Shown here: one piece after another, positions 1 through 7,725 of the stretch | Layout: every line of letters starts with the position of its first letter | Numbering within the stretch: position 1 is the first letter of the stretch | Assembly: GCA_964545245.1 (NCBI GenBank) | Contig: CAZJFC010000007.1 | Span: 1-52,792, forward strand | From: CAZJFC01 sp964545245 | GTDB lineage: Bacteria; Pseudomonadota; Alphaproteobacteria; Rickettsiales; 21-14-0-20-44-7 | Length of the DNA stretch: 52,792 bases | Direction: 5' to 3' | Position numbers and translations under genes: made by a program | The notes under the pieces: generated by a model | What the model was told of the DNA's origin: nothing | The model's database searches: none | Seen by the model: only the letters and a program-made list of their open reading frames with translations

Positions 1-38
1 AACACCTCCTCAATCTCAACAGTATTAACTAAACAATG

Positions 39-122
39 CCCCTATCAGGAGGGGAGAAAGAGATATTTTTCCCTCCTGATAGGAGGGGGGATACTGTAGC
101 TCCCTCTCCTATGAGGAGAGGG
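39..122. repeat. Family B palindrome cluster (three units)
   Basis: Three palindromes lie in a row: CCCCTATCAGGAGGGG at 39-54, CCCTCCTGATAGGAGGG at 71-87, and CTCTCCTATGAGGAGAG around 104-120. They alternate in orientation. The same unit recurs near 209, 3804, 8432, 16369, 21975, 25097, 32807 and 33219. No gene is visible in positions 1-518; the stretch is entirely repeats. Confidence 0.85.
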
Positions 123-208
123 TTGGGGTGAGGTGCTTAAGAATGGGAGTGACAGTGTTAGTGGGAGAAAAAACCGGCACTCACACCTGTCACTGCCACT
201 ATCGCAAG

Positions 209-253
209 CACCCCCCTTATTTCCCCCCTGATAGGGGGGAGAGTTTTGGGGGT
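209..253. repeat. Family B palindrome
   Basis: A CCCCCCTGATAGGGGGG palindrome is preceded by a C-rich arm and followed by a G-rich arm. The segment resembles 8432-8470 closely, including the C6-TTAT spacer before the palindrome. Confidence 0.8.
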
Positions 254-328
254 TAAGTAAACGTCATCGCGCACTTGTTGCGCGATCCGGTTAGCGAAGC
301 TCGCACTGGCGGTGCCATTTGAACCGGA

Positions 329-353
329 CCCCGCGACAAGCGCGGGGTGACGT
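329..353. repeat. Family A palindrome
   Basis: CCCCGCG-ACAAG-CGCGGGG followed by TGAC. This is the family A layout, a variable stem followed by TGAC. It lies 166 bases from the dnaN stop codon. Confidence 0.6.
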
Positions 354-394
354 GAGAGGTTGGTGCGGGGTAACATGGAGAGGTTGCGGGGTGA

Positions 395-513
395 CGAACG
401 AGGCCAGGAGGCCGAGCCAGCCTTGAGCGTGAGCGGAGCGAACAGCCCATCGGCCTGTCCGGCGAAGCTTTGGCGAAGACGGAAGGTGCAGGAGCACCGA
501 AGGGGGCAGAAAA
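395..513. repeat. Family C multi-hairpin element, copy 1
   Basis: Shares with three other copies the blocks CCAGCC(C/T)TGAGCG, ACAGCCCATCGG and a final GGGGGCA. This copy is longer because extra sequence lies between the blocks. The last stem is GGTGC-AGGA-GCACC, where other copies have GGCGC/GCGCC or GCAGC/GCTGC, so both stem sides change together. It ends six bases from the dnaN stop codon. Confidence 0.75.
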
Positions 514-518
514 TTACC

Positions 519-1703
519 TCAGATCCTCATCGGCATGATTACATAGAGCACCGAAACATCGGAAGGGTCGCGGACGAGTGCGGGGCTGGCGGCGTCGGCG
601 AACATGAACTGGGTGGTTTCACCTTCGATCTGGAGCATCATGTCTAGCACGTAGCGGAAATTATAGCCGGTTTCGATCTGCTCGGCGGAATAGCTTACCT
701 CAAGTTCCTCGGTTGCGGTGCTGCCATCGGGGCTGTCGGCGGCTATCTGCACCACGCCGGTTTTGATGACGAGCTTGATCGCGCGCGCTTTTTCCTGCGA
801 AACGGTGGAAACACGGTCAACCGCCTCGAAGAAGGCCTGCGAATTAACTTCGAGGATTTTGTCGTTATCTTTCGGGATAACGCGCTCATAGTCAGGGAAC
901 TTGCCGTCGATGAGCTTGGAGGTGACGATAATGCTGCCGAAATTAAAGATGATTTTAGCTTCGCTCAATTCGACTTTCACATCGGAAGAAAACTCGGAAA
1001 CGAGTTTTTTGAGTTCGTTGACGGTTTTTTTCGGGATGATGATGCCCGGAATATTCTGTGCGCCGGCAGGCATTCCCACGGAAACGCGGGCGAGGCGGTG
1101 GCCGTCCGTCGCCGCGGAGCGCAGCACGTCGCTGTCATTCTCTTTCGCGGTGTGGAGGTAAATGCCGTTGAGGTAATAGCGGGTTTCCTCGTTGGAAATG
1201 GCAAAGCGCACCTTGTCTATCAGCGCGTTGAGGTCACGCGCGCCGAGCACGAATTTATGCGGCAAATCGCCCTGGTCAATGGAAGGGAAGGTATCGACCG
1301 GGAGGGAAAGGAGTTTGAATTTCGAGCGTCCGGCGCGGATCTCAACCTGTTCGGGGGAGGTCTGCGCGAATTCGATTTCCGCCCCTTCGGGGATTTTGCG
1401 GATGATATCATAAAGGATTTGCGCGGAAAGGGTTGTTGCGCCTGTCGTCGCGGCTTTAACCGTGAGTGTTTCGCTGATGGCGATTTCGGTATCGGTCGCG
1501 GTGAGCTTGAGCGAATCCTGCGAAACTTCGAGCTTCACGTTGGAAAGCACGGGGATGGTGGTGCGTTTCTCGACCACGGACTGCACATGCGCGAGCGCCT
1601 TAAGCAATACGCTGCGTTCAACGCTGAATTTGATGTTAGCCCTGGTGTTCTGCGAAGTTGAGAACCCTTCTTGCGCCGCTAAACCGCTTTGAGAAGTAGT
1701 CAT
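519..1703 (-). CDS. dnaN: DNA polymerase III sliding clamp (beta subunit)
   Basis: DnaN dimerises into the ring that tethers replicative polymerase to DNA. The 394-residue product carries the three clamp domains and ends in the characteristic MPMRI. Family members normally begin MKFxxERS; here the matching segment IKFSVERS starts only at about residue 24, after an unconserved leader. The ATG at 1703 has AGGGA about nine bases upstream, so it is the default start, but it makes dnaN overlap the 3' end of the nlpC-like gene by 68 bases. The alternative is initiation at an ATC at 1634-1632, immediately after the upstream stop codon and preceded by AGGG. There is no dnaA or recF next to it. Identity is near certain; the start is not. 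Confidence 0.97.
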   Translation of the reverse strand: MTTSQSGLAAQEGFSTSQNTRANIKFSVERSVLLKALAHVQSVVEKRTTIPVLSNVKLEVSQDSLKLTATDTEIAISETLTVKAATTGATTLSAQILYDIIRKIPEGAEIEFAQTSPEQVEIRAGRSKFKLLSLPVDTFPSIDQGDLPHKFVLGARDLNALIDKVRFAISNEETRYYLNGIYLHTAKENDSDVLRSAATDGHRLARVSVGMPAGAQNIPGIIIPKKTVNELKKLVSEFSSDVKVELSEAKIIFNFGSIIVTSKLIDGKFPDYERVIPKDNDKILEVNSQAFFEAVDRVSTVSQEKARAIKLVIKTGVVQIAADSPDGSTATEELEVSYSAEQIETGYNFRYVLDMMLQIEGETTQFMFADAASPALVRDPSDVSVLYVIMPMRI

Positions 1704-2196
1704 GTTTCATATTCCCTATTACAATTGATCCGATAGACGGGCTGGCATGGAAAAACCTGCCATTGCCTATGTATATCCCTACATGGGAACTATTTCTACC
1801 CTGTAAATTGAAAAATACAAGGTCTCCCGCTTCAAGATCATTCTTATTGTAAACAGGGGTTCCGACCAGTCTCATTTCGCGGCTGGTGCGCGGTAGTCTT
1901 TTATCAAGGCTGTTGGCATATACATATTGGGTGAAACCGCTGCAATCAAAGCCGGTTCCAGGGTCTTCCTCCCCGTAAATATATGGCGAGCCGAGCAGCC
2001 CTTTGCCGAAGGCGATAAGGTTCTTCTGGTCTTCGGTATAGGCCAGCTCGGTCATCAGGCTTTCGTAGAAATCGTCGCTGTCGCTGTACCGTTCGGCATA
2101 CTCGCGGTCACTCAAAGAGCCGCGCTGCATGTTCGTGCCGCAGGCGGTCAGCAGAAAAGCCAGAAATATGAACAAATACTTTTTCATCGCTTCCAT
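1636..2196 (-). CDS. NlpC/P60 family lipoprotein (cell-wall endopeptidase)
   Basis: Predicted outer-membrane or periplasmic cysteine peptidase that cleaves peptidoglycan stem peptides. A lipoprotein signal with lipobox LTAC lies at residues 15-18 when counted from the ATG at 2196. The NlpC/P60 domain fills the C-terminal two thirds, with catalytic Cys in DCSGF and His in SSHVGIYIG. ATG codons at 2196 and 2187 are both possible starts; the upstream one follows AAGGGA closely. The 3' end overlaps the annotated start of dnaN by 68 bases and its TAA lies one base before dnaN's conserved IKFSVERS segment, so the two are probably co-transcribed and perhaps coupled. The specific bond cleaved cannot be told from sequence. 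Confidence 0.9.
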   Translation of the reverse strand: MEAMKKYLFIFLAFLLTACGTNMQRGSLSDREYAERYSDSDDFYESLMTELAYTEDQKNLIAFGKGLLGSPYIYGEEDPGTGFDCSGFTQYVYANSLDKRLPRTSREMRLVGTPVYNKNDLEAGDLVFFNLQGRNSSHVGIYIGNGRFFHASPSIGSIVIGNMKHDYFSKRFSGARRVLNFAEHQG

Positions 2197-2251
2197 TTTC
2201 CCTTAAAAGGGAGTTATAAATAGCCAATAAATTTAATTTTTAAAGCTTTTT

Positions 2252-2968
2252 ATGCCAAATTTTTTGCGTTTGGGGGTAAATATTGACCATGTTGCAACAA
2301 TCCGCAATGCCCGCGGCGGCTCCCACCCTTGCCCGGTGCGGGCTGCGCAGCTTGCCGCAACCGCCGGGGCCGATGGCATAACCGCGCATTTGCGTGAGGA
2401 CAGGAGGCATATTTCCGACGGTGATATTGAAAGATTAAAGAATGAGATAGAATTGCCGCTTAACCTTGAAATGGCCGCTACGCCGGAAATGCTGGCGATT
2501 GCGCTGAAGACCAGACCGCACGCGGCGTGCATCGTGCCGGAAAAGCGGCAGGAAGTCACCACCGAGGGCGGGCTGGACGCGGCGGGGCTTAAGGATGGGC
2601 TGAAAAGATATGTGGATGAGCTGGGTGCGGCGGGAATCCGGGTTTCGCTGTTCATTGACGCGGATATCGGCCAGCTTAACGCGGCGAAAGAGCTGGGCGC
2701 GCCGGTGGTGGAGTTGCATACCGGGGCCTATGCCCACGGGAAAAAGGGCGAGCATGAGCGCATTATAAAGGCGGCGCACGCGGCGGCGGAGCTTGGGCTG
2801 GAATGCCATGCCGGACACGGGCTGAACTTCGAGAATGTGCGGAATATCGCGGCCATTCCGCAGGTGGCGGAGCTTAATATCGGCCATTTTTTGATCGGTG
2901 AGGCGATATTCACCGGGCTGGAGGATGCCATCCGGAAAATGCGCGCGCTGATGGATGCGGCGCGTTAA
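2252..2968 (+). CDS. pdxJ: Pyridoxine 5'-phosphate synthase
   Basis: Condenses 1-deoxy-D-xylulose 5-phosphate with 3-amino-2-oxopropyl phosphate to pyridoxine 5'-phosphate, the last ring-forming step of the DXP-dependent vitamin B6 pathway. At 238 residues it has full family length. Diagnostic segments are NIDHVATIRNARGG near the N-terminus, HLREDRRHI, and the C-terminal NIGHFLIGEAIF. The ATG at 2252 lies 55 bases from the divergent lipoprotein gene and has no clear Shine-Dalgarno sequence, so a short-leader or leaderless transcript is possible. In many alphaproteobacteria acpS follows directly; here a repeat-flanked nuclease gene separates the two. Confidence 0.97.
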   Translation: MPNFLRLGVNIDHVATIRNARGGSHPCPVRAAQLAATAGADGITAHLREDRRHISDGDIERLKNEIELPLNLEMAATPEMLAIALKTRPHAACIVPEKRQEVTTEGGLDAAGLKDGLKRYVDELGAAGIRVSLFIDADIGQLNAAKELGAPVVELHTGAYAHGKKGEHERIIKAAHAAAELGLECHAGHGLNFENVRNIAAIPQVAELNIGHFLIGEAIFTGLEDAIRKMRALMDAAR

Positions 2969-3003
2969 GGTAGTGGGAGTGTCAGTGGGAGAAAAATGCA
3001 TGT

Positions 3004-3414
3004 CATAATCGGGTTGGATTCCGGCCTCCGCCGGAATGACGGTTATGGGATGTCATCCCGGCGGAGGCCGGGATCAAACGGGAGTGAATATGCCTGAAGC
3101 TTATGTTTATATAATGGCAAGCAAGCCATATGGAACTTTATATATCGGGGTTACATCGGATTTGCCTAAAAGGGTATATGAGCATAAAAGCAAAGCAATT
3201 AAGGGCTTTACCGCCAAGTATGATGTCACCAGCTTGGTATATTATGAAAAACACTGCTCCATGGAAGCTGCTATTACGCGAGAAAAGCAACTAAAGGAGT
3301 GGAAACGTGAATGGAAAATCAGGATTATTGAAGAAAATAATCCAAACTGGTTTGATTTGTATGATGAATGCGTGCCATAATCAGGTTGGATTCCGGCCTC
3401 CGCCGGAATGACGG
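3004..3414 (+). mobile_element. Family A repeat cassette carrying a GIY-YIG gene
   Basis: A 39-base direct repeat (3004-3042 and 3376-3414, one mismatch at 3011/3383) brackets the GIY-YIG gene. Inside the left repeat lies the palindrome ATTCCGGCCTCCGCCGGAAT, and a second, inverted family A unit lies at 3052-3075. The right repeat starts inside the last codons of the nuclease gene. The cassette sits between pdxJ and acpS, normally adjacent genes. It looks like a compact inserted unit rather than an ordinary operon member; the mechanism is inferred. Confidence 0.7.
3090..3380 (+). CDS. Single-domain GIY-YIG nuclease
   Basis: A 96-residue protein of the small single-domain GIY-YIG type (UPF0213/YhbQ-like). 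The domain is visible throughout: YVYIM, then GTLYIGVTSDLPKRV containing the YIG half and catalytic arginine, EHK, and the metal-binding glutamate in AITREKQLKEW. The ATG at 3090 is preceded by GGAG five bases upstream; the open frame extends back into the palindrome but that part is not nuclease-like. The stop codon overlaps the right-hand direct repeat. Members are thought to nick or cut structured DNA, but the cellular role is unknown. Its position inside a repeat pair suggests it acts on the repeat itself, which is inference. Confidence 0.88.
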   Translation: MPEAYVYIMASKPYGTLYIGVTSDLPKRVYEHKSKAIKGFTAKYDVTSLVYYEKHCSMEAAITREKQLKEWKREWKIRIIEENNPNWFDLYDECVP

Positions 3415-3426
3415 GGTTTGGTAGTT

Positions 3427-3783
3427 ATGATAATCGGAATCGGGGCGGATATTACGGACATCAGGCGGATTGAAGACCTGCTTGAGAAATTCGGCGGGAA
3501 ATTTGTGAGCCGGGTGTTCAATGAAAGCGAGCGCATTGACTTAAACTCGCCAAAAGCCGCCGCCCATTACGCCAAGCGTTTTGCGGGGAAGGAGGCGGTC
3601 GCCAAGGCTTTCGGCACCGGTATCGGGCGGATTGGCTTTCGTGACATCACTATCGGCAACCATGAATCCGGCCAGCCTTTCGCCACGGTGGAAGGGGCGG
3701 GGGATGCGGTTGTGCATATTTCGCTCAGTGATGAATATCCTTATGCGTTTGCGATGGTGGTGGTTGAAGAGAGGAACTCCTGA
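3427..3783 (+). CDS. acpS: Holo-[acyl-carrier-protein] synthase
   Basis: Transfers the 4'-phosphopantetheine arm from CoA to acyl carrier protein, activating it for fatty-acid synthesis. The 118-residue product starts MIIGIGADITDI with the metal-binding Asp, and has the conserved RFAGKEAVAKAFGTG segment with the catalytic Glu. An in-frame TTG lies nine bases upstream, but the family begins at MIIGIG, so ATG 3427 is chosen. It lies only 12 bases beyond the right-hand direct repeat of the GIY-YIG cassette, so its former leader or coupling to pdxJ has been replaced by repeat sequence. No lepB or rnc follows. Confidence 0.95.
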   Translation: MIIGIGADITDIRRIEDLLEKFGGKFVSRVFNESERIDLNSPKAAAHYAKRFAGKEAVAKAFGTGIGRIGFRDITIGNHESGQPFATVEGAGDAVVHISLSDEYPYAFAMVVVEERNS

Positions 3784-3803
3784 ATTTCGAGGTTTCGTCC
3801 TTG

Positions 3804-3877
3804 CACCTCACCCCGACCCTCTCCTGATAGGAGAGGGAGTATGTCACCCCTCCTATCAGGAGGGGATGGGGGAGGTG
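3804..3877. repeat. Family B paired palindromes
   Basis: Two inversely oriented family B units (CTCTCCTGATAGGAGAG and CCCCTCCTATCAGGAGGGG) are enclosed by CACCTC and GGAGGTG arms, so the whole 74 bases can fold as one structure. The copy at 16369-16445 is nearly identical. It lies between the convergent acpS and MarR-like genes, where it could act as a bidirectional terminator or mRNA end. Confidence 0.85.
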
Positions 3878-3898
3878 GATAAGCTACAGACGACTAAA

Positions 3899-4297
3899 TC
3901 AACCCTTCGCCTTGATGCTGGAGGCGGCTTCGTAAAGACGGCTGATGGATTTATCAAAATGCCTGTCCATGCTTTTTTTGGTTTCCGGGGCGAGTTCAAC
4001 CAGCACCGAGCGGTCGTCATTCGGGTTCCTGCGCTCAAGCACGTATTTCTCGTCAATCATCTTCTGGAGGTATTTGCGCGCGGTATAGGGGCTTTTGATT
4101 GAACGCATGAACCGCAGCGCGTCCGAAACCATAACCGGTTTTTCAGTGTACCACATCTCGTTGAGCAAATCCCAGTAATGCGCGGCGAAAAATTCCGTAT
4201 TGCCGGAAAAAACATCGTCAATCCATTCGCTCGCGCCGCGGCGCATGGCGATAAAATATTCGCGGTGCTGGTGGGGGGTGAATTTCAGGTCAGGCAT
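3899..4297 (-). CDS. MarR-like winged-helix regulator
   Basis: A 132-residue protein with the size and secondary-structure pattern of MarR-type regulators: an N-terminal helical segment, a helix-turn-helix region around SIKSPYTARKYLQKMIDEKY, and a wing with RRNPNDDRSVLVELAP, which matches the D-x-R-S wing of MarR proteins. It would bind DNA as a dimer. No dedicated target is evident; the neighbours are acpS (convergent) and a histidine kinase upstream on the same strand beyond a family C repeat. Family assignment is from the wing motif and size only. Confidence 0.7.
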   Translation of the reverse strand: MPDLKFTPHQHREYFIAMRRGASEWIDDVFSGNTEFFAAHYWDLLNEMWYTEKPVMVSDALRFMRSIKSPYTARKYLQKMIDEKYVLERRNPNDDRSVLVELAPETKKSMDRHFDKSISRLYEAASSIKAKG

Positions 4298-4375
4298 GAT
4301 TTTTATGTTCTCGGATTAAAATAATTAATAGCACCAAAATTAGTATAAATAATTGCTTGAATTGCAAGTATTTTT

Positions 4376-4463
4376 TTCTGCCCCCTTCGCAGCTCCTGCT
4401 GCTTAGATGGGCTGTGCCTTCGGCACGCTCAGGGCTGGCTCGGCTCCTGCCTCGCTCTCATTC
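4376..4463. repeat. Family C multi-hairpin element, copy 2
   Basis: On the minus strand it reads CCAGCCCTGAGCG, hairpin GTGCC-GAA-GGCAC, ACAGCCCATC, hairpin GCAGC-AGGA-GCTGC and GGGGGCA. It is the only copy of the four with the opposite orientation relative to the neighbouring gene. The rest of 4298-4520 holds AT-rich sequence and nothing I recognise. Confidence 0.8.
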
Positions 4464-4520
4464 CATCATCACGAGCATAGCAAGACACTTCAAATAACTG
4501 AAACGGATAACGATTAGCTA

Positions 4521-5987
4521 CTAGCTAATCACTTTGAAAAGCCGCTTGCCATCGCTTTCCATGCTGAGGCGGGAGGCGGGGAGGGTGATGGTGATCTCAG
4601 TCCCGGAGGTTGCGGAATTGAAGATGTTGAATTTGCCCTCATGCGCCTCGATGAACCTGCGGGCGAGGGAAATTTCCGGGTATTCGCTTTCGACTTTTTT
4701 GGTGATGGTGCCGAGCAGCGAGCCGATGCCGTTTTTGGTGCCGAGGATATTTGCGGTTTTGGCATATACCACCAATCTGAAATCGCCCTTGTCGCTGATG
4801 CCGGAAGTGATCTCTATCTTGCTGCTTTTCGTCGAATAGCGGATTGCGTTGCCGAGCACCCCGGCGAAAGCCTGTTTCAGCTTGCGGCGGTCGCCGAGGA
4901 AGCGGAGGTCTTTCGCTTCGAGCGATTTGGTGATGCGTACATCGGATTCAAACGCTTTTGGCGAAAGCACATCAAGCACGGATTCGATAACTTCGCTGAT
5001 ATTGAGTTTTTCCTCCTCAAGCTTTTCCGATTCCGGGTTTATCTCCGAAAGCTCCATGATTTCGCTTATCGTGGTAAGAAGCTCCTGCCCGCTGCGGTAG
5101 ATATCGCGCGCATAGGAAACATAGCGCGGGTTTTCGATCGGCCCGAAAAGCTGGTCTTTTATCACTTCCGAAAAACCGATGATGGCGTTGAGCGGGGTGC
5201 GGAGGTCATGGCTCATATTGGCGAGGAACTGGGTTTTGCAATATTCCGCGATTGCCTCTTCGTCGGCAATTTCGGCGGTCGGTTTCGCGTTGGCCTGCGC
5301 CTGCAAATTCTCCAGCTCGCGTTGCTGTTCTTCCTCGGTGAGGGAATAGGACTGTGAAAAAATCGGGTCTTTTTTAAGCTGGCGAAGGATATCGTTGATC
5401 GGCTCGTCTATTGCGTTGCCGGAAGCCTGTAGGTTTGCTGTTTTATTGGCGGCGGTTTGCGCGGTTATCAATATCGAGCCGCCGGTTTCCGCATTGGCGG
5501 CATTGACATTGAAACCGTTGGCCGCTCCCTGGGTTTCAAAAGTGAAATGATGGTTTTCGTTTTGCGCCTCCGCCTGTGGCTGCGCGGATTCCTGCGCGTT
5601 ATCACGGCAATTGACGATGAAGAAGCTTGCGCCGTTCATGTCGTCCAGCACTTGGCTGACACTCAGGTTGAGCGTGAAGCCTTCGCCCTGCTTGCGGAAA
5701 CTGTCAACCGCGAGCGAGAAGTTTTCACCGCGGCGGCAGGAAGAATAAAACTCCAGCATTTTTTCCGCGCCGGTGCGCGGGTCGCATAACACATCAGGAG
5801 AGCGGCCTATGAGGTCATTCGCGGAGTATCCGGTGAGGCGGGTGAAGGCGGCATTGGCGTAAACGATCTTATGGTCGAACTGGCCCAGATTGCCGAAGCG
5901 GGTTATCAAAACAGCGGAGTCGAGCACATCAACCACTTTTGCAAGCAGTTCAGGGGAGCATATGCGGTTGCTGCCTTGTGTGAACAT
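4521..5987 (-). CDS. PAS-domain histidine kinase with degenerate ATPase domain
   Basis: A 488-residue soluble protein with no membrane segment. Residues about 15-130 form a PAS domain (FTRLTGYSANDLIGRSP); a low-complexity linker follows; a HisKA dimerisation domain has the phospho-accepting His near residue 259 (ANMSHDLRTPLNAIIGFSEV). In the ATPase domain the N-box is present (GVLGNAIRYS), but the usual DxGxG box reads AKTANILGTKNGIGS and the second glycine-rich box reads SEYPEISLARRF, so ATP binding may be impaired or unconventional. Its terminal GTEITITLP is normal. It lies about 3 kb from ctrA, so a role in the CtrA phosphorelay is possible but unsupported. An 8-bp-stem hairpin overlaps the stop codon (4512-4530). 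Confidence 0.88.
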   Translation of the reverse strand: MFTQGSNRICSPELLAKVVDVLDSAVLITRFGNLGQFDHKIVYANAAFTRLTGYSANDLIGRSPDVLCDPRTGAEKMLEFYSSCRRGENFSLAVDSFRKQGEGFTLNLSVSQVLDDMNGASFFIVNCRDNAQESAQPQAEAQNENHHFTFETQGAANGFNVNAANAETGGSILITAQTAANKTANLQASGNAIDEPINDILRQLKKDPIFSQSYSLTEEEQQRELENLQAQANAKPTAEIADEEAIAEYCKTQFLANMSHDLRTPLNAIIGFSEVIKDQLFGPIENPRYVSYARDIYRSGQELLTTISEIMELSEINPESEKLEEEKLNISEVIESVLDVLSPKAFESDVRITKSLEAKDLRFLGDRRKLKQAFAGVLGNAIRYSTKSSKIEITSGISDKGDFRLVVYAKTANILGTKNGIGSLLGTITKKVESEYPEISLARRFIEAHEGKFNIFNSATSGTEITITLPASRLSMESDGKRLFKVIS

Positions 5988-6173
5988 AATACCCCAAGTT
6001 AAAACTTTGCTTCATTGCTTTTGCAAGGGAAGTCTTTTCCGTTCAACGTCAAATTGAATTATTTCACATGAAATTTTGTGATTAGTGCAGTTTTATCACA
6101 ACGCACCTAAATAACACTACAGAACGGATAGGGTAATGAGAAGCATAGTGATTACTTATCCGCACTCAATTAA

Positions 6174-7334
6174 TCACAACAGTTTTTCTAAATCGGCCTT
6201 GAGGTCATCCACGTTTTCCAGCCCGATGGAAACACGGAAAACGCTGCCTTCCGGCGCCCATCTGGTCGCAGTGCGGATGTGTTTTGCATTCACCGGGATG
6301 ATGAGGCTTTCATATCCGCCCCATGAATATCCGAGTTTGAAATATGACAGCGAATCAAGCTTCGCGGCGAGTTCCTTTTCGCTGAGGTTTTTTTTCAGCA
6401 CGAAGGAAAATACCCCGCTCGCTCCGGTGAAGTCGCGTTTCCATATCTTATGCCCCGGATGGGATTTCAGCGCAGGGTGCAGAACGCGCGAAACTTTGGG
6501 ATTTTTCTCCAGCCATGTGGCGATTTCGAGGGCGGATTTTTCGTGGTGTTTAAGCCTTGTGTGCAGGGTTCTAAGCCCGCGCTGGGCAAGGTTTATGTCA
6601 TCCGGCCCGACATTGATGCCGAAGTTTTTATAGCTGCGTTTAATCGCGGGATAAATTGCTTTGGTGCAGTTGATGATGCCCAGTAAAAAGTCGGAATGGC
6701 CGCCGAGATATTTCGTCGCGGAGTGGATGCTGACATCAACACCGTGATCGAACGCGCGGAAGAAGAAAGGCGTTGCCCATGTGTTATCAAGCGCGACGAT
6801 TGCGCCTGCTTTATGCGCTGCCTTCACGATGGCGGGAATGTCCTGGATTTCAAATGTGAGTGAGCCGGGGCTTTCGGTGAAAACAAGTTTGGTGTTTTTC
6901 TGGATGAGTTTTGAAATTCCTGCGCCGATGAGCGGGTCGTAATAGGTGATCTCAACCCCGCGCGGTTTTAACTCCTGCTCGCAGAAAATGCGGGTGGGGG
7001 AATAGGCCGAATCGACGATCAGCGCGTGGTCACCGGGTTTCAGCAATGCGTGCAGGGTGATGGCGATGGCGTTAAGGCCGGAGCTGGTGAGGAGGGCTTT
7101 ATCCGCGCCTTCAAGCTCTGCGATCGCTTCTTCGAGCAGGCGGGCGGGTTTCATCCCGTGGCGGCCATAGGCGGTGCCGTTGAAGGTTCCCGTTTCGGCT
7201 TTTTTAAAATCAGCATAATTGTCGAACAGGATGGTGGAGACATGGTAAACCGGCGGGTTCACCGCGCCGAAATTTTTTGAAGGCTCGCGCCCCGCGTGGA
7301 TTGCAACTGTTTCAGGATGTTTTGAGTTTGTCAT
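6174..7334 (-). CDS. metC: Cystathionine beta-lyase
   Basis: PLP-dependent enzyme that cleaves cystathionine to homocysteine, pyruvate and ammonia, feeding the MetE reaction encoded elsewhere in the window. At 386 residues it has full family length. Visible features: the YGRHGMKPA substrate/PLP segment, SSGLNAIA, the LDNTWATP aspartate loop, the PLP lysine in SATKYLGGHSD, and the C-terminal SWGGYESL. The SWGGYESL segment favours beta-lyase over gamma-synthase. Its ATG overlaps the TAA of the upstream DUF2283 gene by one base (TAATG), implying coupled translation. Confidence 0.95.
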   Translation of the reverse strand: MTNSKHPETVAIHAGREPSKNFGAVNPPVYHVSTILFDNYADFKKAETGTFNGTAYGRHGMKPARLLEEAIAELEGADKALLTSSGLNAIAITLHALLKPGDHALIVDSAYSPTRIFCEQELKPRGVEITYYDPLIGAGISKLIQKNTKLVFTESPGSLTFEIQDIPAIVKAAHKAGAIVALDNTWATPFFFRAFDHGVDVSIHSATKYLGGHSDFLLGIINCTKAIYPAIKRSYKNFGINVGPDDINLAQRGLRTLHTRLKHHEKSALEIATWLEKNPKVSRVLHPALKSHPGHKIWKRDFTGASGVFSFVLKKNLSEKELAAKLDSLSYFKLGYSWGGYESLIIPVNAKHIRTATRWAPEGSVFRVSIGLENVDDLKADLEKLL

Positions 7335-7537
7335 TAGAGTTGCTGCGTAAGCCCTGAGATTTCAAATTTTGAGAGATTGGCAACCTTGCTTGCGGAATCG
7401 ATATCAATACCGACTATCTTTCCGCTTTCATCAAAATCAATCACCACGCCGTTGCCAACCGGGCGCGAATCAACGCTCGAATTCTCGGATAATTCGATAT
7501 AGAGCGAGTCAGTTTCTTTGTAGTAGTTAAATTTCAT
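7334..7537 (-). CDS. DUF2283 family small protein
   Basis: A 67-residue protein matching the DUF2283 pattern: MKFNYYKETDSLYIEL, then VVIDFDESGKIVGIDIDSAS. Family function is unknown. The ATG at 7537 is chosen because the family begins there. The stop codon overlaps the metC start by one base, so the two form a coupled pair; whether that reflects a shared function or chance insertion into the leader is open. Confidence 0.8.
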   Translation of the reverse strand: MKFNYYKETDSLYIELSENSSVDSRPVGNGVVIDFDESGKIVGIDIDSASKVANLSKFEISGLTQQL

Positions 7538-7629
7538 ATTTTTCCAATATACACACAAAAACAAATATTGTCACGGCTGGTAATTTCGGTACAACACCAA
7601 TTGCCGGATGGCGCATCAAGTGCGCGATG

Positions 7630-7715
7630 ACGATGCGAGGCAGTAGCCGAGCCAGCCCTGAGCGTGCCGGAGGCACAGCCCATCGGAGGCGCAGCAGCGC
7701 CGCACGGGGGCAAAA
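7630..7715. repeat. Family C multi-hairpin element, copy 3
   Basis: Contains CCAGCCCTGAGCG, hairpin GTGCC-GGA-GGCAC, ACAGCCCATCGG, hairpin GGCGC-AGCA-GCGCC and GGGGGCA. It ends 11 bases from the stop codon of the RDD gene, in the same relative orientation as copies 1 and 4. Confidence 0.85.
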
Positions 7716-7725
7716 ATATTATCAG

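Noticed and set aside
39..513. CRISPR array
   Set aside because: Palindromes are unevenly spaced, vary in stem sequence, and no cas gene is nearby.
5600..5990. LOV photoreceptor domain in the histidine kinase
   Set aside because: The PAS domain has GRSPDVLCDP but lacks the GxNCRFLQ motif with the photoactive cysteine.
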